Positions 25,293 through 34,746 of a stretch of DNA of 64,000 nt are shown piece after piece. Below the pieces are notes generated by a model. That model saw only the letters and a program-made list of their open reading frames with translations, had not been told where the DNA came from and made no database searches. Origin of the DNA: Cytophagales bacterium. Lineage in GTDB: Bacteria; Bacteroidota; Bacteroidia; Cytophagales; Thermoflexibacteraceae. The position numbers were made by a program, and so were the translations under genes. The first letter of the stretch is position 1, and each line of letters opens with the position of its first letter. The stretch is from positions 1 through 64,000 of the forward strand of contig REAZ01000012.1 in NCBI GenBank assembly GCA_004294445.1. Direction: 5' to 3'.

Positions 25293-26114
25293 ATGAAAAA
25301 GAAAAACATCATTAGTCTTGCCGTTGCGTTTGCGTTTTTGGCACTATCTATTACAGGCATATTACTTTATATCAAGCAAAAAGCCCATGTAGTAGAGATT
25401 ACGCACACTATTTTTGGCTTGACATTCGTAGGCTTTGCCATCTTTCACATTCTCAATAATTGGTCTTCGATAACCGCTTACTCCAAAGAAAGACAAAGTG
25501 GAAAATTCCAAAAAGAATTTCTTGTAGCTGCCGCAGTTTTTGGTTTGTTACTCATTGGTACTTTTACCGAACTCTTAGAGCCAGTTGCCGAAGCTGGCAG
25601 AATTTTTGCACCCGCACGCCCGAAAGAGCAAAGAGCCGAAAAAATTTCTTTCGAGCAGATAGAAACCAATAAAAGCACACAAGGCACAGCCATGAACATT
25701 ATTCTCCAAAAAGGAAAAGAAGTGCAGCTACCAATAATAGCTATTTGGGTAGAAGATTCTACACACCAGTTTGTTGAGAATTTATTTGTTCCTTCAAAAG
25801 TTGTCTCTCTGAGCGAAGAAGAAAAGAAGGAAGGGAAAAAGCCACAATTACAAGATTTTCAGGTAAATACCTTACCTACTTGGCAAACAAAAGCAAACGG
25901 GGCAAAGGCTAACTACGAAAAAGAAACACCGAATGAAAACTTTATTTTGAAAACCAATACTGTTGCCAAAGCTCCGTACTTCATCATGATAGAAGTGAAA
26001 AGCAATGACAAAACAGAAATGTATGAGGCACAAATAGCAGCAGATGGAAACACTGTTTTCAAACTAAAATCCAAAGATAATACATTGATTACAAGAGGTA
26101 TTATAGAATTTTAA
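25293..26114 (+). CDS. Membrane protein, DUF4405-like N-terminus with exported domain
   Basis: A 273-residue protein with three hydrophobic segments (about 7-27, 32-55 and 78-95). Histidines in HVVEITHTIFGL and AIFHILNN may bind haem, as in DUF4405/cytochrome-b-like anchors. The C-terminal part (about 110-273) should lie in the periplasm. It has LPIIAIWVEDSTHQFVENLFVPSK, which resembles DUF2271-type domains linked to flavin-dependent or iron-related proteins. It lies 25 bp after the second receptor and 39 bp before yceI. A redox role next to a receptor would fit, but this is inference. Confidence 0.6.
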   Translation: MKKKNIISLAVAFAFLALSITGILLYIKQKAHVVEITHTIFGLTFVGFAIFHILNNWSSITAYSKERQSGKFQKEFLVAAAVFGLLLIGTFTELLEPVAEAGRIFAPARPKEQRAEKISFEQIETNKSTQGTAMNIILQKGKEVQLPIIAIWVEDSTHQFVENLFVPSKVVSLSEEEKKEGKKPQLQDFQVNTLPTWQTKANGAKANYEKETPNENFILKTNTVAKAPYFIMIEVKSNDKTEMYEAQIAADGNTVFKLKSKDNTLITRGIIEF

Positions 26115-26153
26115 CAAGTTTTTTTTATTTTCAACTCTAAATTTTTAAATTTT

Positions 26154-26762
26154 ATGAAAAAAATCGCAATTTCAGTGATTGGCTCTTTAGCCATTTTGGT
26201 CGTATTTGCATTTACTACAAAGCCAACAGATGCTTACAAAGTAGATGTAGCAGCAAGCAAAGTAGGCTGGTTAGCCAAAAAAGTAACAGGGCAGCACAAC
26301 GGATATGTAGCCCTCAAAGAAGGTAAATTAGAAGTAAAAAAGGGTAAAATCGTAAGCGGCGAGTTTGTTGTGGATATGGAATCAATCACTTGCGAAGACG
26401 CAAAAGATGCAGGGATGAACGCCAAATTGGTAGGACACCTAAAGTCTGACGATTTCTTTGCTACTGCAAAAAATCCAACTGCCAAATTTGTCATTAAAAA
26501 AGCTGAAAGCATAGGCAAAAAAGGTGATGGCGAAGCCCACAAAATCACAGGAGATTTGACCATCAAAGGTATTACGAATCCTGTAACTTTTGAGGCGACA
26601 ACTACAGAAAAAGGCAAAAAAATCACAGCTGTAGGCAAACTTGTTTTTGACAGATTGCTCTGGAAAATAGAGTATCGCTCAGGCAAAATATTTGAAAGCA
26701 TTGGCGACAAAATGATTTATGATGATGTAGAACTCGATTTGAATTTGACTTTCACAAAGTAA
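26154..26762 (+). CDS. YceI family exported protein
   Basis: A 202-residue protein of the YceI family, an extended lipocalin fold that binds polyisoprenoids in characterised members. The signal peptide covers about residues 1-26. The mature part contains VDVAASKVGWLAKKVTG, then GEFVVDMESI, HLKSDDFF, and GDLTIKGITNPVTF, all usual signatures. It is the last gene of the receptor/DUF4405 run and is followed by a shared terminator. Confidence 0.9.
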   Translation: MKKIAISVIGSLAILVVFAFTTKPTDAYKVDVAASKVGWLAKKVTGQHNGYVALKEGKLEVKKGKIVSGEFVVDMESITCEDAKDAGMNAKLVGHLKSDDFFATAKNPTAKFVIKKAESIGKKGDGEAHKITGDLTIKGITNPVTFEATTTEKGKKITAVGKLVFDRLLWKIEYRSGKIFESIGDKMIYDDVELDLNLTFTK

Positions 26763-26781
26763 TTGACTTATTACTTTTCAT

Positions 26782-26827
26782 AAAAAAGCACTTATCTGTC
26801 CATGAATGGCAAATAAGTGCTTTTTTT
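26782..26827. terminator. Bidirectional terminator between yceI and the DUF4097 gene
   Basis: Stem GCACTTAT/ATAAGTGC with an A6 run before and a T7 run after, so it can end transcripts from both sides of this convergent junction. Confidence 0.9.
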
Positions 26828-26867
26828 ACATCTTTCTAATTTCTTCGCGCATCAAACGCATATATTT

Positions 26868-27734
26868 TTAATTTGCTTTTTTGATGTAAATATTACCGTG
26901 CATATTTTTGAAAGTAATTTCCGCACCTCCGCCATTTATTTTGCCATAAGTCCACTGCCCAAAGCTGATTTTTGTGCTGCCTTTGCCTTTGCTTTCTTTT
27001 ACTTCTGCCTTGCTTTCTACTTCCATTTTGTAGTCAGTATAGATTTCGCCCATTTCCGATTTGATTTTTGCTGTAGCCTTGATGTCGGCGGGGAAAGCAA
27101 CTTCTATACTTCCGTTTAGGCTGGTAAACGACATAGGCGTGTTAGCAACTACTTTTTTGAAATTGGCGATAATCTTACCATTAACCGTATTGACTATGCC
27201 TGACCCGCTTACATCACTAAGGGTAACATTGCCATTTATGTTACTTACTTCTATTTCTCCGTTGATATTTGAAACTGTAATTTTTCCATTATTCACCGTT
27301 TTCAAATCCACAGAAAAGTTATAGGGAACTTTGATTTCTAAATCGATAGCACGCTTCCACGATTCCGAATTTACCTTTATTACGTTGTCATCTTCGGTAA
27401 TTTCCAAACCTAAATTGAGATTAGGAATACGAGTCATGCCATTCTTGTTTGTGTCATCTTTTTTGTCATCAGGGCAGCTGTTACAGTCGTTATTTACCTT
27501 TTGGCGGGCAGAAGCCTCCACGATTACATCTTTGCCATCATAACCTGATACACTGATAGAGCCATTTATCAAGTCTATTTTTAGCATACCAGTTTTGTTT
27601 GGACTATTCAGCGGCACTACTAAACGCTGCTTCATATCTTGGGCAAACATGGGATTGGCAAATACCAAAAGGAAAAACAAAGTTGTTAAAAATAATATGA
27701 AAGTGAGAATAAATATACTTTTTAGAGTTTTCAT
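26868..27734 (-). CDS. Exported DUF4097-family beta-repeat protein, 1
   Basis: A 288-residue protein with a signal peptide (about 1-31) and a repetitive beta-strand domain. Repeated steps such as NGSISVSGYDGKDVIVEA, NGKITVSNINGEIEVSNING and GSGIVNTVNGKIIANF mark the DUF4097 (DUF4098) fold, a right-handed beta-structure of unknown role. It is the last gene of the sigma/anti-sigma run, 36 bp downstream of the related gene. Confidence 0.82.
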   Translation of the reverse strand: MKTLKSIFILTFILFLTTLFFLLVFANPMFAQDMKQRLVVPLNSPNKTGMLKIDLINGSISVSGYDGKDVIVEASARQKVNNDCNSCPDDKKDDTNKNGMTRIPNLNLGLEITEDDNVIKVNSESWKRAIDLEIKVPYNFSVDLKTVNNGKITVSNINGEIEVSNINGNVTLSDVSGSGIVNTVNGKIIANFKKVVANTPMSFTSLNGSIEVAFPADIKATAKIKSEMGEIYTDYKMEVESKAEVKESKGKGSTKISFGQWTYGKINGGGAEITFKNMHGNIYIKKAN

Positions 27735-27770
27735 AATTAAAATATTAAAATTGTTAGATTTTTTGAAGTA

Positions 27771-28661
27771 TTACTCAATTTTTTTTACATAAATATCTCC
27801 ATTCAGGGTTTCAAAACTATGTTTTACACCGCCTTTGCCTATGCGGATAGCAGGACGAGAGGAAACTTTGTATTTTTTGCTATCACCTTTATTTTCCTCC
27901 TTCTTTTCTACCTGATGATTAAGATATTCGGCTACCTGAAAATCGGTATAAAACTCTCCGTGCATACTTTTAAATGTTAAGTCAGCAGACAAATTTTCTT
28001 GGTAATTTACTGTAATTGTGCCATTTAAAGTCTTGTAATCTGAAGATTCGGGAGGATTAGAGGTATATGTTACCATCACTTTTCCATTGACTGTTTTCGC
28101 ACTTGTGATTCCTGTAATTTTATCGAGCGTGAGTCCTCCGTTTACATTCGATACAGCAATTTGCCCTTCCACATTGCTTACTTTGATGTCGCCTCTATTG
28201 ATGGTGGTCAAGTATAAATTGGTGTTTTTAGGCACTTTCACTTTGAAATCAAAATTGTAATCGTATTCTTCCCAACTGTTCCATCTGTTGCTACTCCAGC
28301 TTGCTTTTTCATTGCAGCAGTCTTGCCTTTGCGAAGGGTAATAGACTATGATGCTATCACCGCTCTGCTGAAACTTAATTTGTGCTTCTTGCTTTGCTTT
28401 TGCAAGCCTACTTTCGTTTTTGGCAGATAGTTTTTGCCTTATCTCCATGACGATTTCGCTTCCGTTATAGCCTTCTACTTCTATCCCTCCATTCACATTA
28501 TCAATGACTAAGACATTGGTTTTCTCTTGCCTTGCAAAGGTAAAGTTTTTCTGAATCGTATTTTCAAAGACTATTTTTTCATTTTCTTGGGCGTGAGAGG
28601 TATGCACAGTACCTCCCCTTAACATCATTACAAAAATGATGAGTTTGATTGTGTTTTTCAT
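27771..28661 (-). CDS. Exported DUF4097-family beta-repeat protein, 2
   Basis: A 296-residue paralogue of the next gene. It has a signal peptide (1-24), then NVNGGIEVEGYNGSEIVMEI, INRGDIKVSNVEGQIAVSNVNGG and SMHGEFYTDFQ, as in DUF4097 proteins. It contains a Cys pair (QDCCNEKASW) that differs from the paralogue's NDCNSCPDD. It follows the anti-sigma-like gene by 48 bp. Its expression is probably governed by the sigma factor upstream. Confidence 0.82.
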   Translation of the reverse strand: MKNTIKLIIFVMMLRGGTVHTSHAQENEKIVFENTIQKNFTFARQEKTNVLVIDNVNGGIEVEGYNGSEIVMEIRQKLSAKNESRLAKAKQEAQIKFQQSGDSIIVYYPSQRQDCCNEKASWSSNRWNSWEEYDYNFDFKVKVPKNTNLYLTTINRGDIKVSNVEGQIAVSNVNGGLTLDKITGITSAKTVNGKVMVTYTSNPPESSDYKTLNGTITVNYQENLSADLTFKSMHGEFYTDFQVAEYLNHQVEKKEENKGDSKKYKVSSRPAIRIGKGGVKHSFETLNGDIYVKKIE

Positions 28662-28709
28662 ATAAATTAATGATTAAGTAGTTAAACTGCTATTTTGAAC
28701 TTGAAAAGA

Positions 28710-29516
28710 TTAGAGTTGTAAAAACTCTATTCCATTTTCGGCTTTGGTTTTTACCGATTCATTCAAATCTTTTTTCTTGATAAGTTCTTGTAAAACGGGC
28801 AAATTCTTTTTGTCTTGCAGGGCAATAATCACCTCTACGAGTGCGAGTTGCAGCAAAGGAGATTCTTGCTTGCTCACCGATTTTATTAAGCCCTCTCTTG
28901 CTTTTGGGTTTTCCTTAAAATTGTAAAGAGCTTCCACTGCTGCCAATCTTACATTCATATTTTCATCATTATCAAGGGTTTGCAAGAGTGCATTGATTAC
29001 CTTGTCGTTCACGTCATCTAACTCATTGGTCAGGCTCACCGCTTTCAATCTTTCGGAAGGCGATTTTTGCTCCAAAAGCGTAAGCATCATCATTTCTTTC
29101 ATGCTTTGCACTTCGCTACTTAGCTGACTCATTTGCTCGTCATAGTTTTTGCTTGGGCTGAAAAAATAGCCGCCAGCCACGCCTAAGACTAAGAGAACGA
29201 GAGAATAAGCTACTTTAACGCCCCAATTTGCGAATGATAAATTCCAGTTGCCTATCAGTTTTTCCCAGATTGTTGCCTTTGTCTGCACCTTCGCCTCAGT
29301 TTCCCTTTCGAGCATGGCGTAAAAATTTGCTTTTACTTTCTGCTCATTGAATTGGGGAACAGTCATTAAGTCCATTTTTTGCCTTAATAATTGCATCTCT
29401 GCTAATTCTTCCCTTAGTGCCGCATATTTTTCAAGCCCTTTTTCAAAAGCCTCTATTTCTTTTTGTGAAAGTTGGCGGTCTAAGTAGGCTGAAATTTGAT
29501 TTTTTAATTCTTCCAT
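28710..29516 (-). CDS. Anti-sigma-like membrane protein with HEAT repeats
   Basis: A 268-residue protein. The N-terminal region (about 1-60; AYLDRQLSQKEIEAFEKGLE) resembles the helical part of anti-sigma factors but lacks the His-Cys-Cys zinc motif. One transmembrane helix lies at about 100-119. The C-terminal part (about 150-268) has HEAT-like repeats (DKVINALLQTLDNDENMNVRLAAVEALYNF and two more), probably periplasmic. It follows the sigma factor gene by 80 bp. It would hold the sigma factor at the membrane and sense a periplasmic signal; this is inferred from gene order and topology. Confidence 0.7.
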   Translation of the reverse strand: MEELKNQISAYLDRQLSQKEIEAFEKGLEKYAALREELAEMQLLRQKMDLMTVPQFNEQKVKANFYAMLERETEAKVQTKATIWEKLIGNWNLSFANWGVKVAYSLVLLVLGVAGGYFFSPSKNYDEQMSQLSSEVQSMKEMMMLTLLEQKSPSERLKAVSLTNELDDVNDKVINALLQTLDNDENMNVRLAAVEALYNFKENPKAREGLIKSVSKQESPLLQLALVEVIIALQDKKNLPVLQELIKKKDLNESVKTKAENGIEFLQL

Positions 29517-29596
29517 TTTTATTGTTGGCTTGCTCTATTGCCCTTTGATTAAAATTGTTAGACGATACTTTTGCGTTGATTCAGATAAGAAATTTC

Positions 29597-30144
29597 TCAC
29601 GCTTCAAATAATTTTAAACAGTGCATTTTCAACTCTTTCATAGCCCTATGCACCCGCACTTTTACATTTTCTTCCGAACAATTCAGTATTTGGGCTACCT
29701 CGCTGTATTTGAGTTCTTCATATTTGCTCAATACTAAAATTTCACGTTTTTCAGGACTAAGTTTTTGCAGGGCTTGTGCTAAGAGTTGTAAATCTTCCGT
29801 TCTCTGAAAAGCGGTATCAGTATCTTCGCTATCCATGATTTTTTCTTCCCATCGCACTAACTCCTCTCTTTCGCCTAATTTTTTAGATTTTTTGTATTCA
29901 TCGGCATAAATATTTCTTGCCAAATGAAAAAGCCACGTAATAAACTGCCCATCTCCTTTGAAAGTGTGTCTATATTTCAAACAAAAACCATCTGTACCAT
30001 GTCTTCACTTTGCTCGGTTTTGCCTGTAAGCCTATAGAAAAAAGCAAATAAACGGCGGTAGTACCGCTCAAAGAGCAGCCCTAACCTGTCCAATTCTCCT
30101 TTGGACACTTTGAGCATGAGGCTATTATCTGATAATGCGTTCAC
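29597..30144 (-). pseudogene. ECF-type RNA polymerase sigma factor, frameshifted
   Basis: Two parts of one sigma-70 family ECF factor lie in different frames. Residues 1-55 (from GTG at 30142-30144; region 2, KGELDRLGLLFERYYRRLFA, FFYRLTGKTEQSEDMVQMVFV) stop at TGA 29977-29979. Region 2.4 to region 4 (KYRHTFKGDGQFITWLFHLARN, LSPEKREILVLSKYEELKYSEVAQIL) continues in the -1 frame to 29597. Relatives normally have about two more residues at the junction, so a 7-nt deletion is the simplest reading. A -1 recoding event at the run GGTTTTTGTTTG cannot be excluded. The intact anti-sigma gene follows. Confidence 0.75.
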
Positions 30145-30255
30145 ATTTGCACGTTTAGAAATTGTAAAGCTATGTTATTTTTAGCTGTTTTCGTGTGTGT
30201 AAACTGCTACTTTAGGGAAAGGTTACAAAGGAAGTCTATTTTTTTTCAAATTAAA

Positions 30256-30606
30256 TCATCTGCTTTTTTTCTCGTCTATGTAGCTGAACTTTTGTGCTTG
30301 TTCATCTGTAATTTCGATTTCAAATTCCGCTTCTATATGCATCACTAATTCCGCATAATCGATGTCGTTTATTTGCTTTTTTAAGCCTAAATCGCTTAGT
30401 GAGGTTTCATATTTGATACTATCTGCTGAAATTTCTAATACTTCACTTGCCATTTTCCTTACTTGCATGAGGGAATATTGCCTACTATATTTGGCATATT
30501 GTGTTTTGTTATCTCTCAGATTATCAGTTTCTTGGTATGTATTTTTGCTTTCACATCTCCAAAAAATAAATGGCACAAGTAATATAAAGTAGTGTAAATA
30601 TTTCAT
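30256..30606 (-). CDS. Membrane-anchored acyl-carrier-protein-like protein lacking the serine
   Basis: A 116-residue protein with a hydrophobic N-terminus (about 4-16) ending in Cys18; the sequence FWRC is a poor lipobox. Residues 48-112 look like an acyl carrier protein: VRKMASEVLEISADSI, then YETSLSDLGL, then YAELVMHIEAEFEIEITDEQA. Aligned on ELVM, the phosphopantetheine serine of the DSL motif is replaced by Asp81. It therefore cannot be a normal carrier and would sit outside the cytoplasm. I do not know the family. A -7 box (TACATTTG) lies about 130 bp upstream. Confidence 0.55.
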   Translation of the reverse strand: MKYLHYFILLVPFIFWRCESKNTYQETDNLRDNKTQYAKYSRQYSLMQVRKMASEVLEISADSIKYETSLSDLGLKKQINDIDYAELVMHIEAEFEIEITDEQAQKFSYIDEKKSR

Positions 30607-30670
30607 GATTTTTATTATTTGCTAAATAAATAACGTCAAGAGGGTATGGGAAAGTATAAACGGAAATACA

Positions 30671-30708
30671 AAAGTCTAAATAAGCCATTTTGGACTGATT
30701 TAGACTTT
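30671..30708. terminator. Hairpin between the peptidase and the ACP-like gene
   Basis: AAAGTCTAAAT (30671-30681) pairs perfectly with ATTTAGACTTT (30698-30708). On the minus strand a short T-rich stretch follows. It may terminate the S9 peptidase transcript. A candidate -7 box (TACATTTG on the minus strand, 30735-30742) lies before it, so it could instead be a leader hairpin of the ACP-like gene. Confidence 0.5.
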
Positions 30709-30784
30709 AAAGGGGTAAATATGTATTGAATATGCAAATGTATGATTTTTCTTCGTAAAACTCAAATAATCATCAAAAAAGCAT

Positions 30785-32950
30785 TTAGTAGGCACTTATT
30801 CCCAAAATATCAAATAAGAAAGCGTACTCCAAAGCTATTTCTTTCAAAGATTCGAACCTTCCTGACGCACCGCCATGCCCAGCTTCCATATTTGTTTTGA
30901 GGAGTAGTACGTTGTTATCCGTTTTCATGGCTCGTAGCTTGGCTACCCATTTGGCAGGCTCCCAATATTGCACTTGTGAATCGTGCAAACCTGTGGTAAC
31001 GAGCATATTAGGATATGCTTTTTTCTCTACATTGTCATAAGGAGAATATGAAAGCATATAGTTATAGTATTCTTTTTCCTTTGGATTTCCCCACTCATCA
31101 AACTCTCCTGTGGTAAGCGGAATAGACTCGTCGAGCATGGTGGTAATTACATCTACAAATGGCACATCTGCTACCACTGCTTTATAGAGGTCAGGACGCA
31201 TATTGGTAATAGCTCCCATGAGCAAGCCGCCTGCACTACCACCGTTAGCAATTAGCTTGTCGGTAGAAGTATATTTTTCCTTGACGAGGTGTTCGGAGCA
31301 GGCGATAAAATCTGTAAAAGTATTTTTCTTTTTCAAGAGTTTGCCATCTTCGTACCAATGCCTTCCCATTTCTTCGCCTCCTCTGATGTGGCATATTGCA
31401 AATACAAAGCCTCTGTCGAGCAGGCTTAGGCGAGTAGAACTAAAGCCCGCATCTATGGAATAGCCATAAGAGCCATACGCATATTGATAGAGGTGTGCTG
31501 TTCCGTCTTTGGGTGTGCCTTTCTTATATACCAAAGAGATAGGAATTTTTGTGCCATCTGCCGCCGTAGCATATACTCTTTCAGACTGGTAGTTTGCTGG
31601 TTTGAAAGTATTTCCTACCACTTCTTGCTGTTTGAGCAAAGTTTTTTCCTTTGTGTCCATATTGTAGTCAAAAGTCGAACTTGGCGTAGTAAGAGATGTG
31701 TAACCGTAGCGCAAAATATTAGTATTAAAGTCCAAGTTCGTCCCTGTGCCTGCTGCATAGGTTGGCTCACCAAAATCTACGTAATGTTCCGTTTGGTCAG
31801 ATTTGATAATGCGCAAGTTCATCAGTCCTTCTTTTCGCTCCTCTAAAACCAAGAAATTTTTAAAAATCTCAAAACCTTCCAAAAGCACATTTGCTCTGTG
31901 GGCTATTACTTCTCTCCATTTTGCCTTGTCAGTAGTTTGATTTTCAGTAGTTTCCATCAGTCGGAAGTTCTTTGCCTGCCAATTAGTGCGTATATAAAAC
32001 TTGTCGCCAACGTGGTCTATGCCGTATTCATGCTCTCTTTCTCTGGGGAGGAATAATTCAAAATTTCCGTTAGGTTTATCTGCGTTCAAGATACTTGCCT
32101 CCGTAGTAAGGGTGCTGCTTGAGGCTATTACCATGTATTTCTTTGACTTTGTGCGATAGATGCCCGTACTGAAGGTTTCGTCTTTTTCCTCAAAAATAAG
32201 TTCATCTTTTTCGGAATCTGTCCCAAGAATATGTTTATAAATTTTATCGGAACGTAGCGTTTGCAAATCTTGACGAGAGTAAAAAATAGTTTTGTTATCA
32301 TTTGCCCATGCTACATTGCCCGTAATATTCGGGATGACATCTTGTAATAATTCGCCTGTGGCTAAGTTTTTGAAATATAATGTATAAATTCTACGGCTTA
32401 CTGTATCAGTAGAATAGGCTATAATATCCTGATTAAAAGATACTTGTATTCCCCCAAGAGAAAAATAACTATGTCCTTTGGCAAGTTCGTTGCCATCAAT
32501 CATTATTTCTTCTTTGGCATCAAGCGTTCCCTTTTTGCGGCAATAGATGGCGTATTCTTTGCCTACCTCGTAGCGAGTATAATAGAAATAGTCGTCCAAT
32601 TTATAGGGAACAGACTCATCTTGCTCTTTTATTCTGCCCTTCATTTCAGCAAAAAGTTTTTCTTGTATCTCTTTGGTATGCCCAAGTATGGTATCTAAAT
32701 AAGCATTTTCTGCTTTTAGGTAATCTATGACTTCGATATTTTCCTTGTCGTTTAGCCAATAATAATTGTCTATTCGCTTATGTCCATGCGTTTCTAATTC
32801 TTTTGGGACTATTTTTGCTATTGGAGGTACTGCTGTCATACGTCTTATTTGATTGGTTATTAACTGTTTATGCTCTTGCCCACAAGAAGTTAGCAATATG
32901 GTAAAAAAAAGTGTTATGTTTAGAGTATTATATTTAGTACATATTTTCAT
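30785..32950 (-). CDS. S9A prolyl-oligopeptidase family lipoprotein (oligopeptidase B type)
   Basis: A 721-residue serine peptidase with a lipoprotein signal (lipobox LLTSC, about residues 19-23). A seven-bladed propeller region (about 110-430) is followed by an alpha/beta-hydrolase domain (about 440-720). The catalytic Ser lies in GGSAGGLLMGA (about 568-578) and the catalytic His in EAGHGGASGRF near the C-terminus; GAYGSYGY and RGGEEMGRHWYEDGK are typical of oligopeptidase B. It probably cleaves short peptides in the periplasm. It follows the atpA terminator and is likely a separate transcript. Confidence 0.9.
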   Translation of the reverse strand: MKICTKYNTLNITLFFTILLTSCGQEHKQLITNQIRRMTAVPPIAKIVPKELETHGHKRIDNYYWLNDKENIEVIDYLKAENAYLDTILGHTKEIQEKLFAEMKGRIKEQDESVPYKLDDYFYYTRYEVGKEYAIYCRKKGTLDAKEEIMIDGNELAKGHSYFSLGGIQVSFNQDIIAYSTDTVSRRIYTLYFKNLATGELLQDVIPNITGNVAWANDNKTIFYSRQDLQTLRSDKIYKHILGTDSEKDELIFEEKDETFSTGIYRTKSKKYMVIASSSTLTTEASILNADKPNGNFELFLPREREHEYGIDHVGDKFYIRTNWQAKNFRLMETTENQTTDKAKWREVIAHRANVLLEGFEIFKNFLVLEERKEGLMNLRIIKSDQTEHYVDFGEPTYAAGTGTNLDFNTNILRYGYTSLTTPSSTFDYNMDTKEKTLLKQQEVVGNTFKPANYQSERVYATAADGTKIPISLVYKKGTPKDGTAHLYQYAYGSYGYSIDAGFSSTRLSLLDRGFVFAICHIRGGEEMGRHWYEDGKLLKKKNTFTDFIACSEHLVKEKYTSTDKLIANGGSAGGLLMGAITNMRPDLYKAVVADVPFVDVITTMLDESIPLTTGEFDEWGNPKEKEYYNYMLSYSPYDNVEKKAYPNMLVTTGLHDSQVQYWEPAKWVAKLRAMKTDNNVLLLKTNMEAGHGGASGRFESLKEIALEYAFLFDILGISAY

Positions 32951-32990
32951 TTTAGGTCTTTTTGTGAGAAATCATCATTTTATAAAAACA

Positions 32991-33025
32991 AAAACAGCTA
33001 TCTTATATACAAAGATAGCTGTTTT
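32991..33025 (-). terminator. Terminator of the ATP synthase operon
   Basis: A perfect 14-bp stem (AAAACAGCTATCTT with AAGATAGCTGTTTT) and a 7-nt loop, followed on the minus strand by TGTTTTTATAAAA. It lies 20 bp after the atpA stop, so atpG does not follow in the same operon. Confidence 0.88.
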
Positions 33026-33045
33026 CTGATAAACTATACAAGATT

Positions 33046-34629
33046 TTATTTTGTATAATTCTTTGCTATTTCTAATGCTAAAGACTTCAATGCGTCAGTA
33101 ACAGCCTTGTCCAATACACCATCTTTTAATTTAGTAAGGACTTCTTTGTAAGATGCATCGTCTAATCTTGTAGAGAATTCCAATTCGAAATCTCTTACTC
33201 TATTTACAGCAACTGTATCGAGTAAACCACTTGTAGAAGCATAGATAATAGCCACTTGTTTTTCTACAGTTACTGGAGAATATTGCGCTTGCTTTAGGAT
33301 TTCTTGGTTTTTTCTACCTCTGTCAATCGTGAGTTTTGTAGCGGCATCAAGGTCAGAGCCAAACTTAGCAAAAGCCTCTAACTCACGGAATTGGGCTTGG
33401 TCAAGTTTGAGCGTACCTGCTACTTTTTTCATTGATTTGATTTGAGCCGAGCCGCCTACTCTCGATACAGAGATACCTACGTTAATAGCTGGGCGAATAC
33501 CAGCATTAAAGAGGTTTGATTCCAAGAATATCTGCCCGTCAGTAATAGAGATTACGTTCGTTGGGATATAAGCCGAAACGTCCCCCGCCTGAGTTTCAAT
33601 AATAGGTAGGGCAGTGAGCGAACCTCCGCCTTTTACCCTTCCTATCAGAGAAGGAGGTAAGTCGTTCATTTGCTGCGCAACATCATCAAAGTTATTGATT
33701 TTTGCGGCACGCTCCAGCAAGCGAGAGTGCAGATAAAAAACGTCGCCAGGATATGCCTCACGTCCTGGAGGTCTTCTGAGCAAAAGAGAAACTTCTCTGT
33801 AGGCAACAGCTTGCTTAGAAAGGTCATCATAGATAGCCAAAGCAGGTCTGCCTGTATCTCTGAAAAACTCTCCAATTGCTGCTCCCGTAAAAGGGGCATA
33901 GAACTGCATAGGAGCAGGGTCTGCCGCAGGTGCTGCTACAATTACTGTGTAAGCCATCGCACCTGCTCTCTCTAAGGCGTTGTATATACCTGCAATCGTA
34001 GATGCTTTCTGACCAATCGCTACATAAATACAATAGACAGGCTTGCCCGCTTCATAAAATTCTTTCTGATTAATAATAGTATCGATTACAACCGCAGTTT
34101 TCCCTGTTTGACGGTCGCCAATCACTAATTCTCTTTGTCCTCTCCCAATGGGAATCATGGCATCAATCGCCTTAATACCTGTTTGTAGAGGCTCATTTAC
34201 GGGCTGACGGTAGATAACACCGGGAGCTTTTCTCTCCAAAGGCATTTCGAATAGCTCGCCCTTCAAAGGTCCCTTGCCATCTATTGGTGTGCCAAGCGTA
34301 TCTACTACGCGTCCAAGCATTCCTTCCCCTACTTTTACAGAGGCAATGCTACGAGTTCTCTTTACAGTATCTCCTTCTTTGATACCACTCGAATCTCCAA
34401 AAATTACCACACCCACATTGTCCTCTTCCAAGTTCAACACCAAGCCTTTCAAGCCATTGGCAAACTCTATCAACTCGCCTGCTTGTACTTTGGTAAGTCC
34501 GTAAACACGAGCTACACCATCACCAACTTGCAGTACTGTACCAACCTCTTCTAATTCGGCTTCTGTTTTGAAGTTAGATAGCTGCTCTCTCAATATAGCA
34601 GAAACTTCATCAGGTCTAATTTGCACCAT
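33046..34629 (-). CDS. atpA: ATP synthase F1 subunit alpha
   Basis: A 527-residue alpha subunit of the F1 sector. It has the Walker A motif GDRQTGKTA (about 169-177), [13 protein letters not shown], the [26 protein letters not shown] region and the [16 protein letters not shown] loop with the catalytic arginine. Length is usual. It is the last gene of the minus-strand atp run (gap of 117 bp to atpH). Confidence 0.98.
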   Translation of the reverse strand: MVQIRPDEVSAILREQLSNFKTEAELEEVGTVLQVGDGVARVYGLTKVQAGELIEFANGLKGLVLNLEEDNVGVVIFGDSSGIKEGDTVKRTRSIASVKVGEGMLGRVVDTLGTPIDGKGPLKGELFEMPLERKAPGVIYRQPVNEPLQTGIKAIDAMIPIGRGQRELVIGDRQTGKTAVVIDTIINQKEFYEAGKPVYCIYVAIGQKASTIAGIYNALERAGAMAYTVIVAAPAADPAPMQFYAPFTGAAIGEFFRDTGRPALAIYDDLSKQAVAYREVSLLLRRPPGREAYPGDVFYLHSRLLERAAKINNFDDVAQQMNDLPPSLIGRVKGGGSLTALPIIETQAGDVSAYIPTNVISITDGQIFLESNLFNAGIRPAINVGISVSRVGGSAQIKSMKKVAGTLKLDQAQFRELEAFAKFGSDLDAATKLTIDRGRKNQEILKQAQYSPVTVEKQVAIIYASTSGLLDTVAVNRVRDFELEFSTRLDDASYKEVLTKLKDGVLDKAVTDALKSLALEIAKNYTK

Positions 34630-34746
34630 ATTTTTAATTAATTATGAATTATGTTTACGAATTATGAGCTATTAACTTTTTTCAATAAAATAACTCACAA
34701 AGACAATTTATGAAATATAAATAATAAAGAAAAGCCCAAAGATATA

